Shown here in pieces: positions 1-11,319 of a stretch of DNA of 64,000 nt. The stretch's first letter is position 1, and every line of letters begins with the position of its first letter. The stretch is from the NCBI RefSeq assembly GCF_963855985.1, contig NC_087095.1, positions 9,434,001 through 9,498,000 of the forward strand, written 5' to 3'. Under the pieces are notes generated by a model. That model saw nothing but the letters and a program-made list of their open reading frames with translations, made no database searches and was not told where the DNA came from. The stretch comes from Ostrinia nubilalis (taxonomy: Eukaryota > Arthropoda > Insecta > Lepidoptera > Crambidae). A program made the position numbers and the translations under genes.

Positions 1-378
1 CTGCCGCGTCTCGCCTCCACATGACATTCGCCCGGTTGCATCCGCGAGATTCACCGTAATCGTTAAGTATTCACTAGTTTAGACACGTAGGTTTAACACG
101 GTGCCGTCATTTCTGAATTTGAGTTAGTTCAGGGGTTCAAACGGCAGTCCGATCGTTCGAGAGCACCATTTTAAGCGATGAATTTTGTGATTTTATTACA
201 CTGCCTGTACAATTTTATTTTTTTAAACCTGTATGAATTTTTATCCAGTGAGCTAGATTGCAATTATGTTGAAAGTTCTATTTTACGCGAATCACTTAAA
301 CGATGGACTGTCCTCAATCTCGAAATGTTCTTTGAGCTTTATGATGTAAGTGCTATGATTTGCGGTAGAGTAGACTAC

Positions 379-552
379 TTCCTCGGTCGCGTCACAGTGC
401 AGCGAGCGCGCGCGGCGGCGGCCGGCTGCCGCGTGCAGTGCTGGTCACTGCGTGTGTGCAGTGCTGAACATTACAGCGCTGCACACTGTCACTGTGCAGC
501 GTCGCCGCGCGTCCTCGCTCACTGCAAATGTGCGGCGCGCAGGGGCGGGGCT
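379..552. promoter_or_regulatory. CpG-rich island, possible promoter or 5' UTR
   Basis: About 170 bp of very GC- and CpG-rich sequence, with GCGCGCGCGGCGGCGGCC-type runs and repeated GTGCAGTGCTG/CACTGTGCAGC words, in an otherwise AT-rich window. A second small CG-rich patch lies at 645-665. An open frame crosses it (178-555) but its cysteine- and alanine-rich product looks like a by-product of base composition. CpG-rich patches in moth genomes often mark promoters or 5' UTR exons, so the first exon of a gene outside the window is possible. No transcript evidence. Confidence 0.3.
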
Positions 553-1015
553 TAAATGATTTTGCTTCCTATTTTAGTTGTGATAATAAGTGTCAGTTAA
601 CTGCCTCGTACGTTGTAAAATAATGCGTTAGTAAATTTATCTCCACCGCGCCCCCCGCGCGTCTCGATTTGTGTTGTGTTTCTGAAAAGGAAGCTAGTGG
701 AAAAGAGCCATTTTGAAAACACACCGACCCGTCCGCGGGAGTAGTGCACTGTGCATTTAATCCGTTTTAATGATACTGTAATTCCGCCGGTAGGTTTAAC
801 GCTAACCGTACGTTATGACATTAGGGATTAACTTAGAGTTTTATCTATTTGTAAGGCGGTCATTGAGTACTTTGTGATTATATTTTTCGATCTGTTTCAA
901 TTTCGACCTGTTAAAAGTTTCTAATTGACTTCTGTGGATTTATCGATTTGTCAGATTGTGTAATTTTAAACTAATAAATTATGTTCCTGACGCAAGTCGG
1001 GAGTAAAAGAAGTGT

Positions 1016-1021
1016 TTTATT
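1016..1021 (-). other. AATAAA polyadenylation signal for the S28 gene
   Basis: On the minus strand AATAAA lies about 66 nt beyond the TGA stop at 1087-1089, which suits a short 3' UTR. Confidence 0.55.
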
Positions 1022-1086
1022 GTTATTAATCTCCTTTTCTTTTAAATAGGTGTACATTTTAAAACTATTTAAATAATTTCAAGTAA

Positions 1087-4000
1087 TCAATTCAACCATC
1101 TTGCGACGTGCCTCCTGGCTGCTTGTTGCGCGTGCGTCATGCGAATGGTGTCGGTTGTCAACCAGTTCTGCATGTCAAAGCAATGCGAAGCTCTAAAAAT
1201 GAAAAAAAAAAAACATGACTTATGTTACACTTTTCGTAGTCACAGGCCTCCACATGAGCGCATAAGCCTTTTTCATTTCATTTGATAAAGCGTAAAACAG
1301 GTGGCTAAATGACGGACTAATTTCAACTAGGTTTTTTTTTTGCCCAATTACTTTTACAAGACAAAGATGTGTCACACAGTTGATATCTCTGCCTGGCAGA
1401 GATATACACCCCTGTGCAGTCATTGGACTTAGTATACCTATTTGGTATAGTTCTTGCAACTCACGACGGCGAGTGAGCTTTACTTGTGTGTGTACGTGTA
1501 CATAACGATAGTGTAATGTCTAACAAAACTTGAAAAACGAACAGTAGCGAGCCACCACACATGTAAAGCTCACTCGCCTTCATGATTATTGCAACAACTA
1601 AAACATGTGATGTGACCTGTGGGTCTAGACAAAGTGCAAATTATGATCGCAAACCAGTCGAAAAGCCCCTTTTTTGTATGGAGTTTTGACGGATTCGATT
1701 TTCGATTCGATCAAAAAGTGCGTTTTGTCTAGGGGGGCAGTTTTGATAGGTACTGCCTGTACTGCTCACATTGAGACCTACCTTGGGACTGTATAAGTAG
1801 GCGAGGTCTCGGAAATGTCTCTGTCGTACACCCCGAGCGCGCGCCAGGGATCGATGTAGCCGTGGATATTGATCGTGTTGTTCACGTCAGGGTTGAGAGC
1901 GCCGTACACTTCATTTACACGATCGGCGGCGGCGAACACGAATTCCTCGTCGAATCTGGAAAAGGAGAAAATATTTCAAATATTACTTTAATTAAAAGAA
2001 ATAATGATAATTTTTAAATGACTTAAAAATACGTTCACGTTGCTTATTGCAATGGAGGGAAGTCGATCCTTTACTTCGAACTCCTATGTTCTGATTAATT
2101 TCGTAACGGGTCCAAACTCCAAAGACAGTTTACTTACCTTTCCCCTGGGATAACAATATTGACCTTCATCGGTTGGGTTTTTAATTGGCGGTCAAGCGGA
2201 AGATCCTGGCTACACAGGAGTTGCAACGGTGCATGCAATGGGAATGAATTGTGGGAATAGTTCCTTATGCGTTGCGTTCTAGCTAGGCCTTTGGGCGCTA
2301 CCTTTGCCATCCATACTTGCTCTTAAAGGTCGTATAACTAAGCCTAAACCTAGGCGCAGACCACCAACTTTTAGTTGGCCGATAGTTAGGCCCGATTTTA
2401 ATTTGTATGAAGAATAGTTTTTAACTATTCTTAATTTAGTGTTTTCTTAACAATAAAATAAAATAAAATAGGCCGATAGCAAATCGGTGTAATGTGCGCA
2501 CTTTCATACATGTCCATACTCATCAACAGCCCGATCCAACTAAAAATCGGTGGTCTGCGCCTAGGCTACCTAAGACTCAAATTAACTTATTTCAAGCTAA
2601 CTTACTGTGCACTGAACGCTCTTCTGCAAATATCGACGTAGAAGTCGACGGTGAGCCACCTCAGAGGGTCGAACACGGTGCCTGAGCGTGGCGCGGTCTG
2701 GAAGTACCCGTACTCGGTGCACGTCTGGTAATACCAGGCGCGAGCTGTAATCATGAATGGTTTGATTAACCTCAGTCGCTAGAACAACAGATGAAATCTT
2801 AAATATCTGAAAATAGACAACATTATCTGGTCAGGTCATTCAAAACAAAAACTATTTCGCGTATCTTTTGATATTTAACCGATTTAAAAAAGGAGGCTCT
2901 CAATTCGAGTGTATGTTTTTTTATACTACTCATGCAGGTACATTTATTAAATTCAACTTTCACAAAAACCTTCCTAAACCTTTTATCACATAATAAAATA
3001 CAAGTATGATTTATTTACGAAGCAAATCTCAAAAGTAAGTTTGCTTTGTATTTTACAACAGGCACCAAACTCATTTTAAATTCAGGCGCTTTAATTGAAA
3101 CAAATAAACTCAAAGTAAGATCATATTTCATGGTGGTTTAACTTTACTTTAAGCTACTTATATAAGTACCCTAATAGTAAAATACCTACCTATTCCAGCG
3201 CATAAAAGTTCGGCTTGACCAAGTAAAGTGTCACCTCCACAAATACTGTCTCGAATTATTAGTTTACTGTTTGTTTAGTATTGTTCTTACCAGATTACTT
3301 CTCATACTTACAGTTGGTATTTTGGCTGTAGGTATTGATGAGCGCCGCATACTGGATGCCCCAACAACTTCCTCCTAAGTTCTGTCTATGAGCGATGAAT
3401 CCTCCAATCTGTTCCATTGGTGTAGAACCTGGCGAATGTTTATTATTAAAGTACTTTATTTATACAAATAACTACAATCAGACTTATAGGTACCTATACT
3501 TTGCTGAAAGCTCAAATCCAGTAAGCGAATTGAACTGAGCCATGAGGGTTACGATTGTGACCGCAGTTGTTACAATACAAACGATAAAAAATCGTTATCT
3601 CAGCACCAAAAAGCTGCAAAAGACTAACGTCATCCAGTTTAAACTTATTTTAGTCTAGTCTAGCCATTGAACTGACCATTCAACTTTACGACACGGGACT
3701 TTTCCCACCGCTGCAACTCTGAATGTAGCCAGGATTTACAGCTTGACCACCAATACATTTAACCGCCTCTGTGGTCAAGTGGTAAGACCACCTGCTTCAG
3801 ACGCAGAGGTCCCGGGTTCGATTCCCAGTGGATACAGATTTTTCTGTTCGGTTTGGTTGGTGGTAGGGCTTGTTCTAAGTCTGCCTGACAGCTACCCATC
3901 TTACCTAAGTCTGTCGCCTTAATAACAATGTTAACAGCATTGTTGTGTTCCGGCAGTAAGAGGTAAGATAGCCAGTTCCTCCGTGGTTGAGGATTCCGGG

Positions 4001-7000
4001 TGAAGCTCGCTTCCACCTTCGGCCTGATCGTCACTTACCATCAGGTGAGATAAAAAAATAAAAACCCAACCAGTGAAGATAAAGTTTGTCCCGAGAGAAA
4101 GTTAAACTGTCATTAAACGCGCAACGATGCTTGCTTAAGTAAAGCAGCAAATCGAACGCACAGCGTTGAATTGAGAGAGCTCTGTGATTGGTTCGTGTGT
4201 CACGCTGTGCGTCCACGCGCACTGTGAGACGGGTGAGACCTCATAGTAATGTTTGTAAATACGGGCGTAAGAACATAGGAGGAGTTCGAAATTAAGTTAA
4301 ATTATTCTTTTCTCCAATGCAAAGCGGAACAGAGAACTGACCATAAGCGTTGTTGACGAAGTTCTGACAGATCTCAGAGAGAGTGCCCGGCCGCGCCTGC
4401 TGCACCGCCCCGGAAAACGTCCATGAGATGAAGCCAGAGAAGTAACCCAGTTCGTACACGTCGTTGTAATCCACTAGAGGCGAGCACATTCTGTAACGTA
4501 AGTAACGTCGTTTTATTTCATTTATCACTTAGATTTAAATAAACAAACATCAATTAAGACCTGGACTTCCCTTTCTATGATCTGAGCTTGACCCCAAGAA
4601 AATACAGTAAGCACAAGGTGTAATACGTATAATCGGTAGGTACTGTAGAGAAGTAAGTAAGTAGACATCCATGATTACTTTAAAACAAATTAGTAGATAA
4701 GTAGCTTTTTGACACGGAATTGAACTTGCAGTTACTTAGATACGTGAGCTACGTGAACCACCATGTCAAGCGCCCATCAAACCTGTATGATGCCGATGCC
4801 GATTACTTTTAAGTAAGTACCCGCTTAGGAACTTATTCTTAATTTTGTTACGTTCTAAATTTACCTATAGTTAAATTCCACCAGCCGCCTCCCCTCCTCA
4901 GTCCCCAACGCCTGCACGGTGTCCGATATGCCCTGACTTATTATAGACATGCACTGCTCGCCACCTTCCAAAAGGAACGCTTCATGGACGACTTCCAAAT
5001 AACCTGTAATTAATCCCCAAAGGAACTTAATCAATTTGTATAAAGAAACTAAACAAACGTGAGTCATATCTTTCGATTGCGGATAAACCAAAATCTTTAT
5101 TCTCTTGGATTTTACTCCAAAAAAAAGGTTAATTGAAGGAACCAAATAATTTGCAATAAAACTGCTTTGGGTCGACTTTGGTTTAACCTGTGGATTATCC
5201 AGTCGTCGTAAAATAGGTACGCTCAATGACCACAGGTACCTAAGATTGAGGAAACCCTCGGTTTGTGTACAAAAATGGGGATCTGTCTCGTTTCCCCTGG
5301 GCTTTCCTTATGGAAATGAGTAATTAATTGGAATAATTTGGATTCGTCATTCATAACAGCTCTATTATGTATTTATATTGTCGGAGTCGCGTGCGGTTAA
5401 TTTGTAGATACATGGTGTCTAATTAAGCGTTCGATTTCCTGATGCAACTTATGTGTGTTTATGTCATGGGAAAACCAATCGTAGGTATACCCATACAAGA
5501 CTATTATGTAATATTATTTTAATAATAATTAACCTTAGTCACACTAAAAACTCACCAGTAAAGTCAATTTCCGCCTTGATAGGCCCACTCGAAGCTACCA
5601 CACCAACAGCTAGATGTGGGTACCGTTGTTTGAACCATAGGGCCATGTTGGCAGCATAAGAACCACCATACATGACAATCTTGCTTTCAGCAAACCTTGG
5701 CTGTGTTTTGAGGTCTCTGATAAAGTAGGCTAGATCAGCCAAAGCTTGGTCTACGTTCAGGAATCGGAGATTTTCAACGGTGAAGTTCCTGTATAATAAA
5801 ATTATAATAAGTTAAAAAGCTCGTGAAAAGAATAGTGACCACCGTACCTGCAAGATTTAAATAGCAAATTTCCTAACTGTTCCACTACGACATGTAAAAT
5901 TTACTCAATAAGTAAAATGCGAGTGTCGATACTGGAAGCACTACTTAGGTAGGTACATCATCATTTTCATTTCAGACTGGCAATACACTGCTGGACGTTA
6001 AAGTTAAGTTACAAGACCTTCTTTCCCCAAGCTCTAAATAATCATTAACTAAGTAAGTAATTAAAAAGCTTACGGGTAAGGCAAGGTCTCTCCGTAGTAT
6101 CGGTGCTCAGTGTAAATCTGGTATCCCCTATTCTCCCTCGCCATCTCGAACATGTTGCCACCGCGGAGCCAGCCGGGCGCGATGTTCCACTCTCCCCCTA
6201 TAAGTATGAACACTGGGTACCCGGGTCCCCCGAAGAACTCTTCGTTGTACATGTAACGCTGAAATCATACAAATTGTCACATTTTTAAATGCACACCACA
6301 CTGAACTGATAACGTCACAATTAAGGCGCTGTTACGCCTAGAAAGCGATTTCTTCCAGACTACGCAGAGAACCGTTAATTAGTTACAGTTACATGCACTT
6401 CCCCTCAGAATGTTTCTAAAGGGACACAGTCATGATTAATACTCGCCTTTTAAAAATAATCAGTTCTAACAAATATATTAAAAACGACGGAATATTATTT
6501 TCACTTTAAAGTGACAAGGTCCTTCCTACCTATCGTTATCGAATTGTAACGTTAATTTTCATAAATTATCCTGAAAATGTGTAAAAATAAACCAACCATG
6601 TCGAAAGTGTCAGTATTTTGCGGATCAAAATGATCGACGGGCATGGTGATCCAGGACGTGATGACGTCGTTCATTGCCACAGCATCCCTAGAGTTGAATT
6701 CTTCAGGGGGTTGCAGGTCCACTCGGATAGGGGGCTCGATCACACGGGGCTCGGCCCACGCGAGGCCGAGGGTGGCCAGACATGCCACCAGGAATAGCTG
6801 AAAGTTTTCATAATCAAAACAGTTTTTAGAATTCTGAATACGTATATTTTGGCGTTAAGTAATAGGAATAGGAACATAAACCCTAAAATAAATGTTTACC
6901 TTGTATACTATAGCTATTTGTAGCTATATTATCTGTTAATTTAAGGATGCTATGATCAAATCAACTAATTTTCAACACCTATTAGGTATAATAATTATAA

Positions 7001-7740
7001 TCAATAATAGTGTCTTGCTTAATTTAATTTGCCGTGCTATTACAGGGCTCTTATTTGTGACTTGTTCTGTATTCTGAGTTTGTGACTTTAGTTAGGTACC
7101 TAATCATTTATAAGTTAAACAACAAGATGCAATAAATGAATTTAGATGAAGCCGTCTTATTGCTGTTTGAATCTCAAAATAATCAGTAACGATAAAAATC
7201 TTGTGCTTTGTCTTTTGTGTTAAAAACGCGTTTTGTTTCTAAATTCGGATTTATAATCAGGGTCATTTGCACTATAATTTTTTTTCGTCAAAACCGGTAG
7301 AGCAGTCTTCATTTTAATTTTTAATGGAAGATGGAGGTATTTTCATTAATACAGCTTTAATATTGTCGCTTAGGTACTTCATAGTAATCCCTAACTAATT
7401 TAAGTTAGGTAATTAGATACCCATAACTGTTTTCATAGGTAAGTTGAGATACCTACCAACCTACGTGACTGTCTTTAGGGAAAAAGTGTCGAAAAAGTAA
7501 CTTTCTGACTTTCCAGGCCGTAATTCTATGTAAAAAGGGTAATAAAAGTACTTAACATACTAATGGCAAATAAATTACCTACTTGTTACAAACACCATTG
7601 ATAAGATCATGTTGTTTGTTACTAAGTAGGTACTTTCAATTTTAAGGAAAACGGTAATTGAATCTGAATTTTAGTGATTTTTAAGTTAGGCCGGCACCTA
7701 CCTAAAAAAGTCTTCGTTTGATAAAAAAAAGGCTTACCAT
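1087..7740 (-). CDS. Serine carboxypeptidase S28 family (prolylcarboxypeptidase / K12H4.7-like), ten exons
   Basis: Predicted secreted serine exopeptidase of MEROPS family S28 (PRCP, DPP7, PRSS16-like), which cleaves after proline or near it. Coding exons in gene order: 7740-7738, 6797-6597, 6258-6074, 5788-5556, 5003-4865, 4490-4342, 3428-3312, 2744-2606, 1955-1782, 1192-1087. All junctions are GT/AG and the joined frame is 482 codons including the stop, normal for S28. The start is a lone ATG at the end of the first exon (ATG followed by GTAAGC); the next exon opens with a hydrophobic LFLVACLATLGLAWA, giving a signal peptide. Catalytic residues: nucleophile Ser in GGSYAANMALW, Asp in HGYIDPW, His in RASHCFDM. 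GGSYAA replaces the commoner GGSYGG but keeps the serine. FFGGPGYPVFILIGGEW and NAYG...QIGGF are further family-like blocks. Substrate specificity cannot be read from sequence. The initiator exon is the least certain part. Confidence 0.9.
1468..1578. mobile_element. 111-bp MITE in the last S28 intron
   Basis: Ends are inverted: GGCGAGTGAGCTTTAC on the left and GTAAAGCTCACTCGCC on the right, about 23 bp of TIR around an AT-rich core. No coding capacity. Inserted between exons 1955-1782 and 1192-1087. Confidence 0.6.
1625..1732. mobile_element. Short MITE with CTAGACAAA termini in the last S28 intron
   Basis: Starts CTAGACAAAGTGCA and ends TGCGTTTTGTCTAG, with imperfect inverted continuation inward. 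About 108 bp, non-coding, 46 bp from the preceding MITE in the same intron. Confidence 0.5.
2340..2575. mobile_element. About 236-bp MITE in an S28 intron
   Basis: The left part CCTAGGCGCAGACCACC followed by TTTTAGTTGG is repeated in inverse orientation on the right (CCAACTAAAAATCGG, GGTGGTCTGCGCCTAGG). The core has an (AAATA)n run near 2452-2470. Non-coding; it ends about 30 bp from the donor site of exon 2744-2606. Confidence 0.6.
3761..4075 (+). mobile_element. tRNA-derived SINE
   Basis: The head reads like a tRNA: A-box-like TGGTCAAGTGGT, an anticodon-like stem-loop CTGC-TTCAGAC-GCAG, and a B box GGTTCGATTCC, without a sound acceptor stem. About 230 bp of non-tRNA body follows and the element ends in an A-rich (AAAAAATAAAAA) tail. 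That is the layout of a Pol III SINE, not of a tRNA gene. It lies in the S28 intron between exons 4490-4342 and 3428-3312, antisense to the gene. The open frame on the opposite strand is incidental. Confidence 0.75.
4080..4245. repeat. Possible interspersed repeat next to the SINE
   Basis: A GC-richer block (ACGCACAGCGTTG, CACGCTGTGCGTCCACGCGCA) inside an S28 intron, directly after the SINE tail. It contains self-complementary words such as CACAGCG and CGCTGTG. I recognise no family; it may be a second short element. Confidence 0.25.
5955..6000 (-). repeat. LINE 3'-terminal fragment
   Basis: Minus strand reads GACGT/AACGTCCAGCAGTG...CTGAAATGAAAATGATGATG, a diverged copy of the tail seen at 15030-15086 and 36297-36347. 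Only the last 45 bp or so remain, in the S28 intron between exons 6258-6074 and 5788-5556. Confidence 0.45.
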
Positions 7741-8890
7741 TTTGTTTAAAACAGGTACACGGTTATATAATTATTTATGTTCATTTACACCTAAATACTA
7801 CACACAAATATTAATATTATCTAACTTAATTGGATGTCCAAAAGGTAAAAAAATACTAAAAGATTAAAATATGGGACTTCTTATCTTCGTTATGCGTTAT
7901 CAAGTTCGATTAAAGTATTTAGAGGTAATGGGGGAAAACTGTATGAACTTGAAGATGAAGATGATTAAGAATTAAATATTAATCTGGTAGCTCTAGCTCT
8001 TTCCGATAGCGAATTTCATACTCCTACCAATGTAGGACCCAATCAAAAAGATATTTAGATATTATAATATTTACAGTTATTTAAAAGCAAAACTGAAAAC
8101 CTGAGCAGACGAGGAATCCCTACTTATGTATTTTCATTACAACGTTAATCATAAAATATTTATTACATTAATTATTATTTTATTTTGACTTTTTTCTTAA
8201 CCATGAGAGACGACTCTCCTCAAATTAAGTGTTTTATCAATCATTATCTTTTTATCGTTATTCCTAAAGTACATTTCCTAGATAATGTGCTTGTATTATA
8301 CACGATAATTAAACGCAAATATCTACGTTTAATCGGGTTATATTCCAATACGCGAAGTCCCTCATGGCCTAGTGGTATCCTGGCGTATTAGGCTAGAGGT
8401 CGCGGGTTCACTCCCCGCGTGATTGAAATTGGATGGATGTTCTATAAGTAGGTATATTAATTTGTTTATAATCCGTTTTGTTGCTGTGAAAATGTGAATG
8501 CAGTAAAAGCTTAGTTTGGGCACATACAACAGCTTAACATGCTTTAATGCGTTTACTTACCTACTTGATACTGATAATATCATACTTGATACTGATACCT
8601 GAATTAGGATTATGCACTGTGTGGCCTAAATAAGTATCAAAGGACCTAACTAATTTTATGTTTGAGTATCTTAATTTTATTTATCTAAAAATTACGCAAC
8701 GATACCTATATCCTTCAGGATGCAACATTTAACAACATTTAAGCTTCTGTCTTCTGATGAAAATGTAAAGTTTATAGTAGTTCTGTCTTAGACAGAAGAA
8801 AATTATTAAAACAAAGTTTGCGTCATAATTTATATATTTTTTCTATAGCTAATTTATACAGTATTAATAAAGGCTAAGTTTAATGGTAGG
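7741..8890. other. Intergenic, S28 gene to first CAP gene
   Basis: AT-rich spacer with no supportable open frame. A TATATAA box on the minus strand at about 7763-7769 lies very close to the S28 start and would imply an extremely short leader. The only other feature is the degraded tRNA-like stretch at 8359-8431. Confidence 0.4.
8359..8431 (+). repeat. Degraded tRNA-like sequence (pseudogene or SINE head)
   Basis: Contains an A-box-like TGGCCTAGTGGT and a B box GGGTTCACTCC flanked by a good T stem (CGCGG/CCGCG). The anticodon stem has a G-T pair, its loop GTATTAG lacks the usual form, and the acceptor stem has two mismatches. Probably a tRNA-Glu-like pseudogene or SINE head, not a working tRNA. 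Confidence 0.35.
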
Positions 8891-11319
8891 TTAGCAGTGG
8901 TCGCCGTATGCCCGCCCGCAGTCGCCCACGGTGCAGATCAGGTGTCCCGCAGGGTTCCCGCTCTTGTAAGGCCTTTGACCGAGGTAGTTGCCACTGTGAA
9001 AAAAGTTTTTATGTATAGTAAAATAAAGCGATATGATATAGGCAGTACATGCCCACAATGTAATAATTGTTTGACGGCCCAAATAAAGAGAAAAAAGACT
9101 GAGAAATTAACTTTGTTGACAAATTGCACTAAGTACAAGAAGCTGAGAAATATTCTAATTACAAATAGCTTTACTCTACTTTATGGTAATCGTTCATTAT
9201 CTATGAAAAACAAAACAACGCCGCTACGGTTGCCTATTGAATACGATTAGGTACCATACTATTACGAGTTCTCAGGGGCCTAACCGTCTACTTCAGTTTA
9301 GTAAATAAATACTTACGTTGGTCCATAATTGCAGACCACCATGAATTTGTTCCACCCGCTCATGTTAAACTGTGAGATGGCACACCCGAGATGAGTTGAG
9401 TCTGACCACGCCATCTGTGAAGACCATACGTTTAAGGTTAATCTTCTTACTCTTAAAGCAATTAAATTGATGTTAAATAAGCGGAACAGCGGTTTATGGA
9501 AAAGGTGGTCGTGTGGGAATTTGACTTGGCAGAAATCAACTTCTGACAGATCTATTAAGCCAAATAATTAGCTCATATTTAAAAACAATTAAAAAGTGTT
9601 CATACAAATTAAACCATTCTTAAAACTTAGTTTTTAAAGGTCGAAACTCTTCTCTTCGTGATATTTTAATCACTTCAAAAAATCTAACTAACTGACGATC
9701 TTTCGATGATGAATGCTCTCATCATCTGAGCTTCTTGAGACATTATTCTATAAGTTCTATTCTAGGCCGACATTTCAATTAGTCCTTCATACCTGAGTGT
9801 AATGCCCGATCTGGTTTGGTCCTCCGAAGTCGCTGCTGGAAAGGGGTCCGTACGTGTAGTCCTTGTGCTCGTCGAACCACGCGGTCAGCGCCAGATTGGC
9901 GTCCAGTTTGTAGCCGAAGTCAGTGATGGAGTACCAGTAGAGGTTCTCGCCAACGGACCAACGGCCTGAACCTATGGAAAATAAACAAAAGTTTTAGCTT
10001 CAACATTTTAGATTTCGCATTCAATCTTTTAAAAAAATGGGAGATTTTAGTTAGCATTTTATTGTGGACTAATTAAGGAAATGTCGCTATTTATCTGCTA
10101 CCCGCATTAATTACAGTGTGCATGATAAACTTGAACCATGAGCCTTATTTCGACAAATCAGTTTGATGATGAGTTGCAAAGAAAAATGTAATAATATAGG
10201 TAACTAGCGGCGCGTGCGCGACTTCATACCGTTTTACCCCCTTAGGGGTGATTATCGGTTTTCCCGGAAATTATTCGAACTTTTCTCGCCGTAAAACCAT
10301 CCTTGGACTTCAACGAACATTTAAAAAAATAGTTGGTAAAAAAGTTCCAGGCGTTGATGAGTTACTAGTTATGCGCTTACCAATACCAACCCATTTTGCG
10401 ATTCATTTTTATATTTACTATAGATAATTTTAAGAATCCTTACCAACACTCTTGTCTGGGTTGTGCGATTCCCTGTATTCAGAAGCCCATTTCTCTGCCT
10501 TAGCTGCCAGTTCGTGATCCCAGATCTATTGAAAAAGTTAGTGTAATAATAACAGTAATGCCGATTAAAATTAACACAAAAATAATATTTTACTTTATTC
10601 ATGTTATAAAAATATTGAACTCTGTGCTCTCTCTTCATTTTTTCCTATTAAAGTTTTGACTGGACAAAAGAGGTTAAGTCGTGGTGTACCACTTTGCTTG
10701 AATTTATTTATGACACTTTTAATTATTCAATTTTGATAAACTATGCAAATAATTGTACCAGTATGTTTACCATAATATTCCGCTGTTATCATGAGTAAGA
10801 AACACAGAGTCGGACAAACATTGGGTAAGCTACAAACGTAGTAGAAACAATATGAAGTCCTTTATTGTTGTAAATCATTACAGTAGAAATGTTGATATAG
10901 ATAGATCAGTCTTATACTACGGAACCATAATAATTTAAGCCAAAATCTCTACATTTTAATGATTAGGGCGGGTTAAATGAAAATAGTTTCAGTTTTAACG
11001 TATCGTCTAATTAGAAATTTACGAAAATGTCATTAATTAGTGCAATGACTGTCAACTTACCATAAACTTCATCTCAGAAGCAGCTGGTTGCCCCCCAATC
11101 TCGCCCTTGGCCAGCTGCTGCCGGCGAATGTTGTGACCATCCACGAACTTCTTGATTTGCTGACACGATAAATTCAGCACTGAAATATTAACGCACACGT
11201 AAAAAACAAAACCTTTTTTTTAAACTTTCTTCACATATCCAGCTGTTAATTAGTAAGTTAGTACCTTTGGATTGAATGCAAGCCACGAGAGCCAATAAAA
11301 TGAGTACGCGAACAGCCAT
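8891..11319 (-). CDS. CAP-superfamily secreted protein (antigen 5 / venom allergen-like), copy 1
   Basis: Predicted secreted SCP/CAP protein of 211 aa. CAP proteins of this type are extracellular; the role of the insect paralogues is mostly unknown, so I assign none. Exons in gene order: 11319-11265, 11179-11061, 10525-10444, 9971-9793, 9414-9317, 8993-8891, all GT/AG, 212 codons including TAA. Residues 1-18 (MAVRVLILLALVACIQSK) are a clear signal peptide. The four CAP-cavity residues are present: His in FVDGHN, Glu in VGENLYW, Glu in AWFDEHKDY, His in GHYTQ. CAP signatures GHYTQMAWSDSTHLGCA and VVCNYGPTGNYLG are intact. The C-terminal hinge-like tail has three cysteines (LICTVGDCGRAYGDHC). 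Exon phases equal those of the two other CAP genes in the window, so all three come from one ancestor; this copy is the most diverged. Confidence 0.92.
10200..10400 (+). repeat. RTE-like LINE tail fragment
   Basis: Begins AACTAGCGGCGCGTGCGCGACTTC and continues with TTTTACCCCCTTAGGGGTG, the diverged form of a tail also seen at 57125. It lies in the third intron of CAP copy 1. Only the 3' part of the parent element is here. Confidence 0.4.

Noticed and set aside
178..555. 125-residue plus-strand open frame
   Set aside because: Its second half is a composition effect of the CpG-rich island (cysteine, alanine and arginine runs). No domain, no partner exon and no clear start context.
3761..3833. 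tRNA gene (anticodon-like CAG)
   Set aside because: A and B boxes are present but the acceptor stem fails, no long variable arm as tRNA-Leu needs, and a SINE body with A-rich tail follows.
3759..4034. 91-residue minus-strand open frame
   Set aside because: It is the reverse strand of a tRNA-derived SINE; such frames recur wherever the SINE does.
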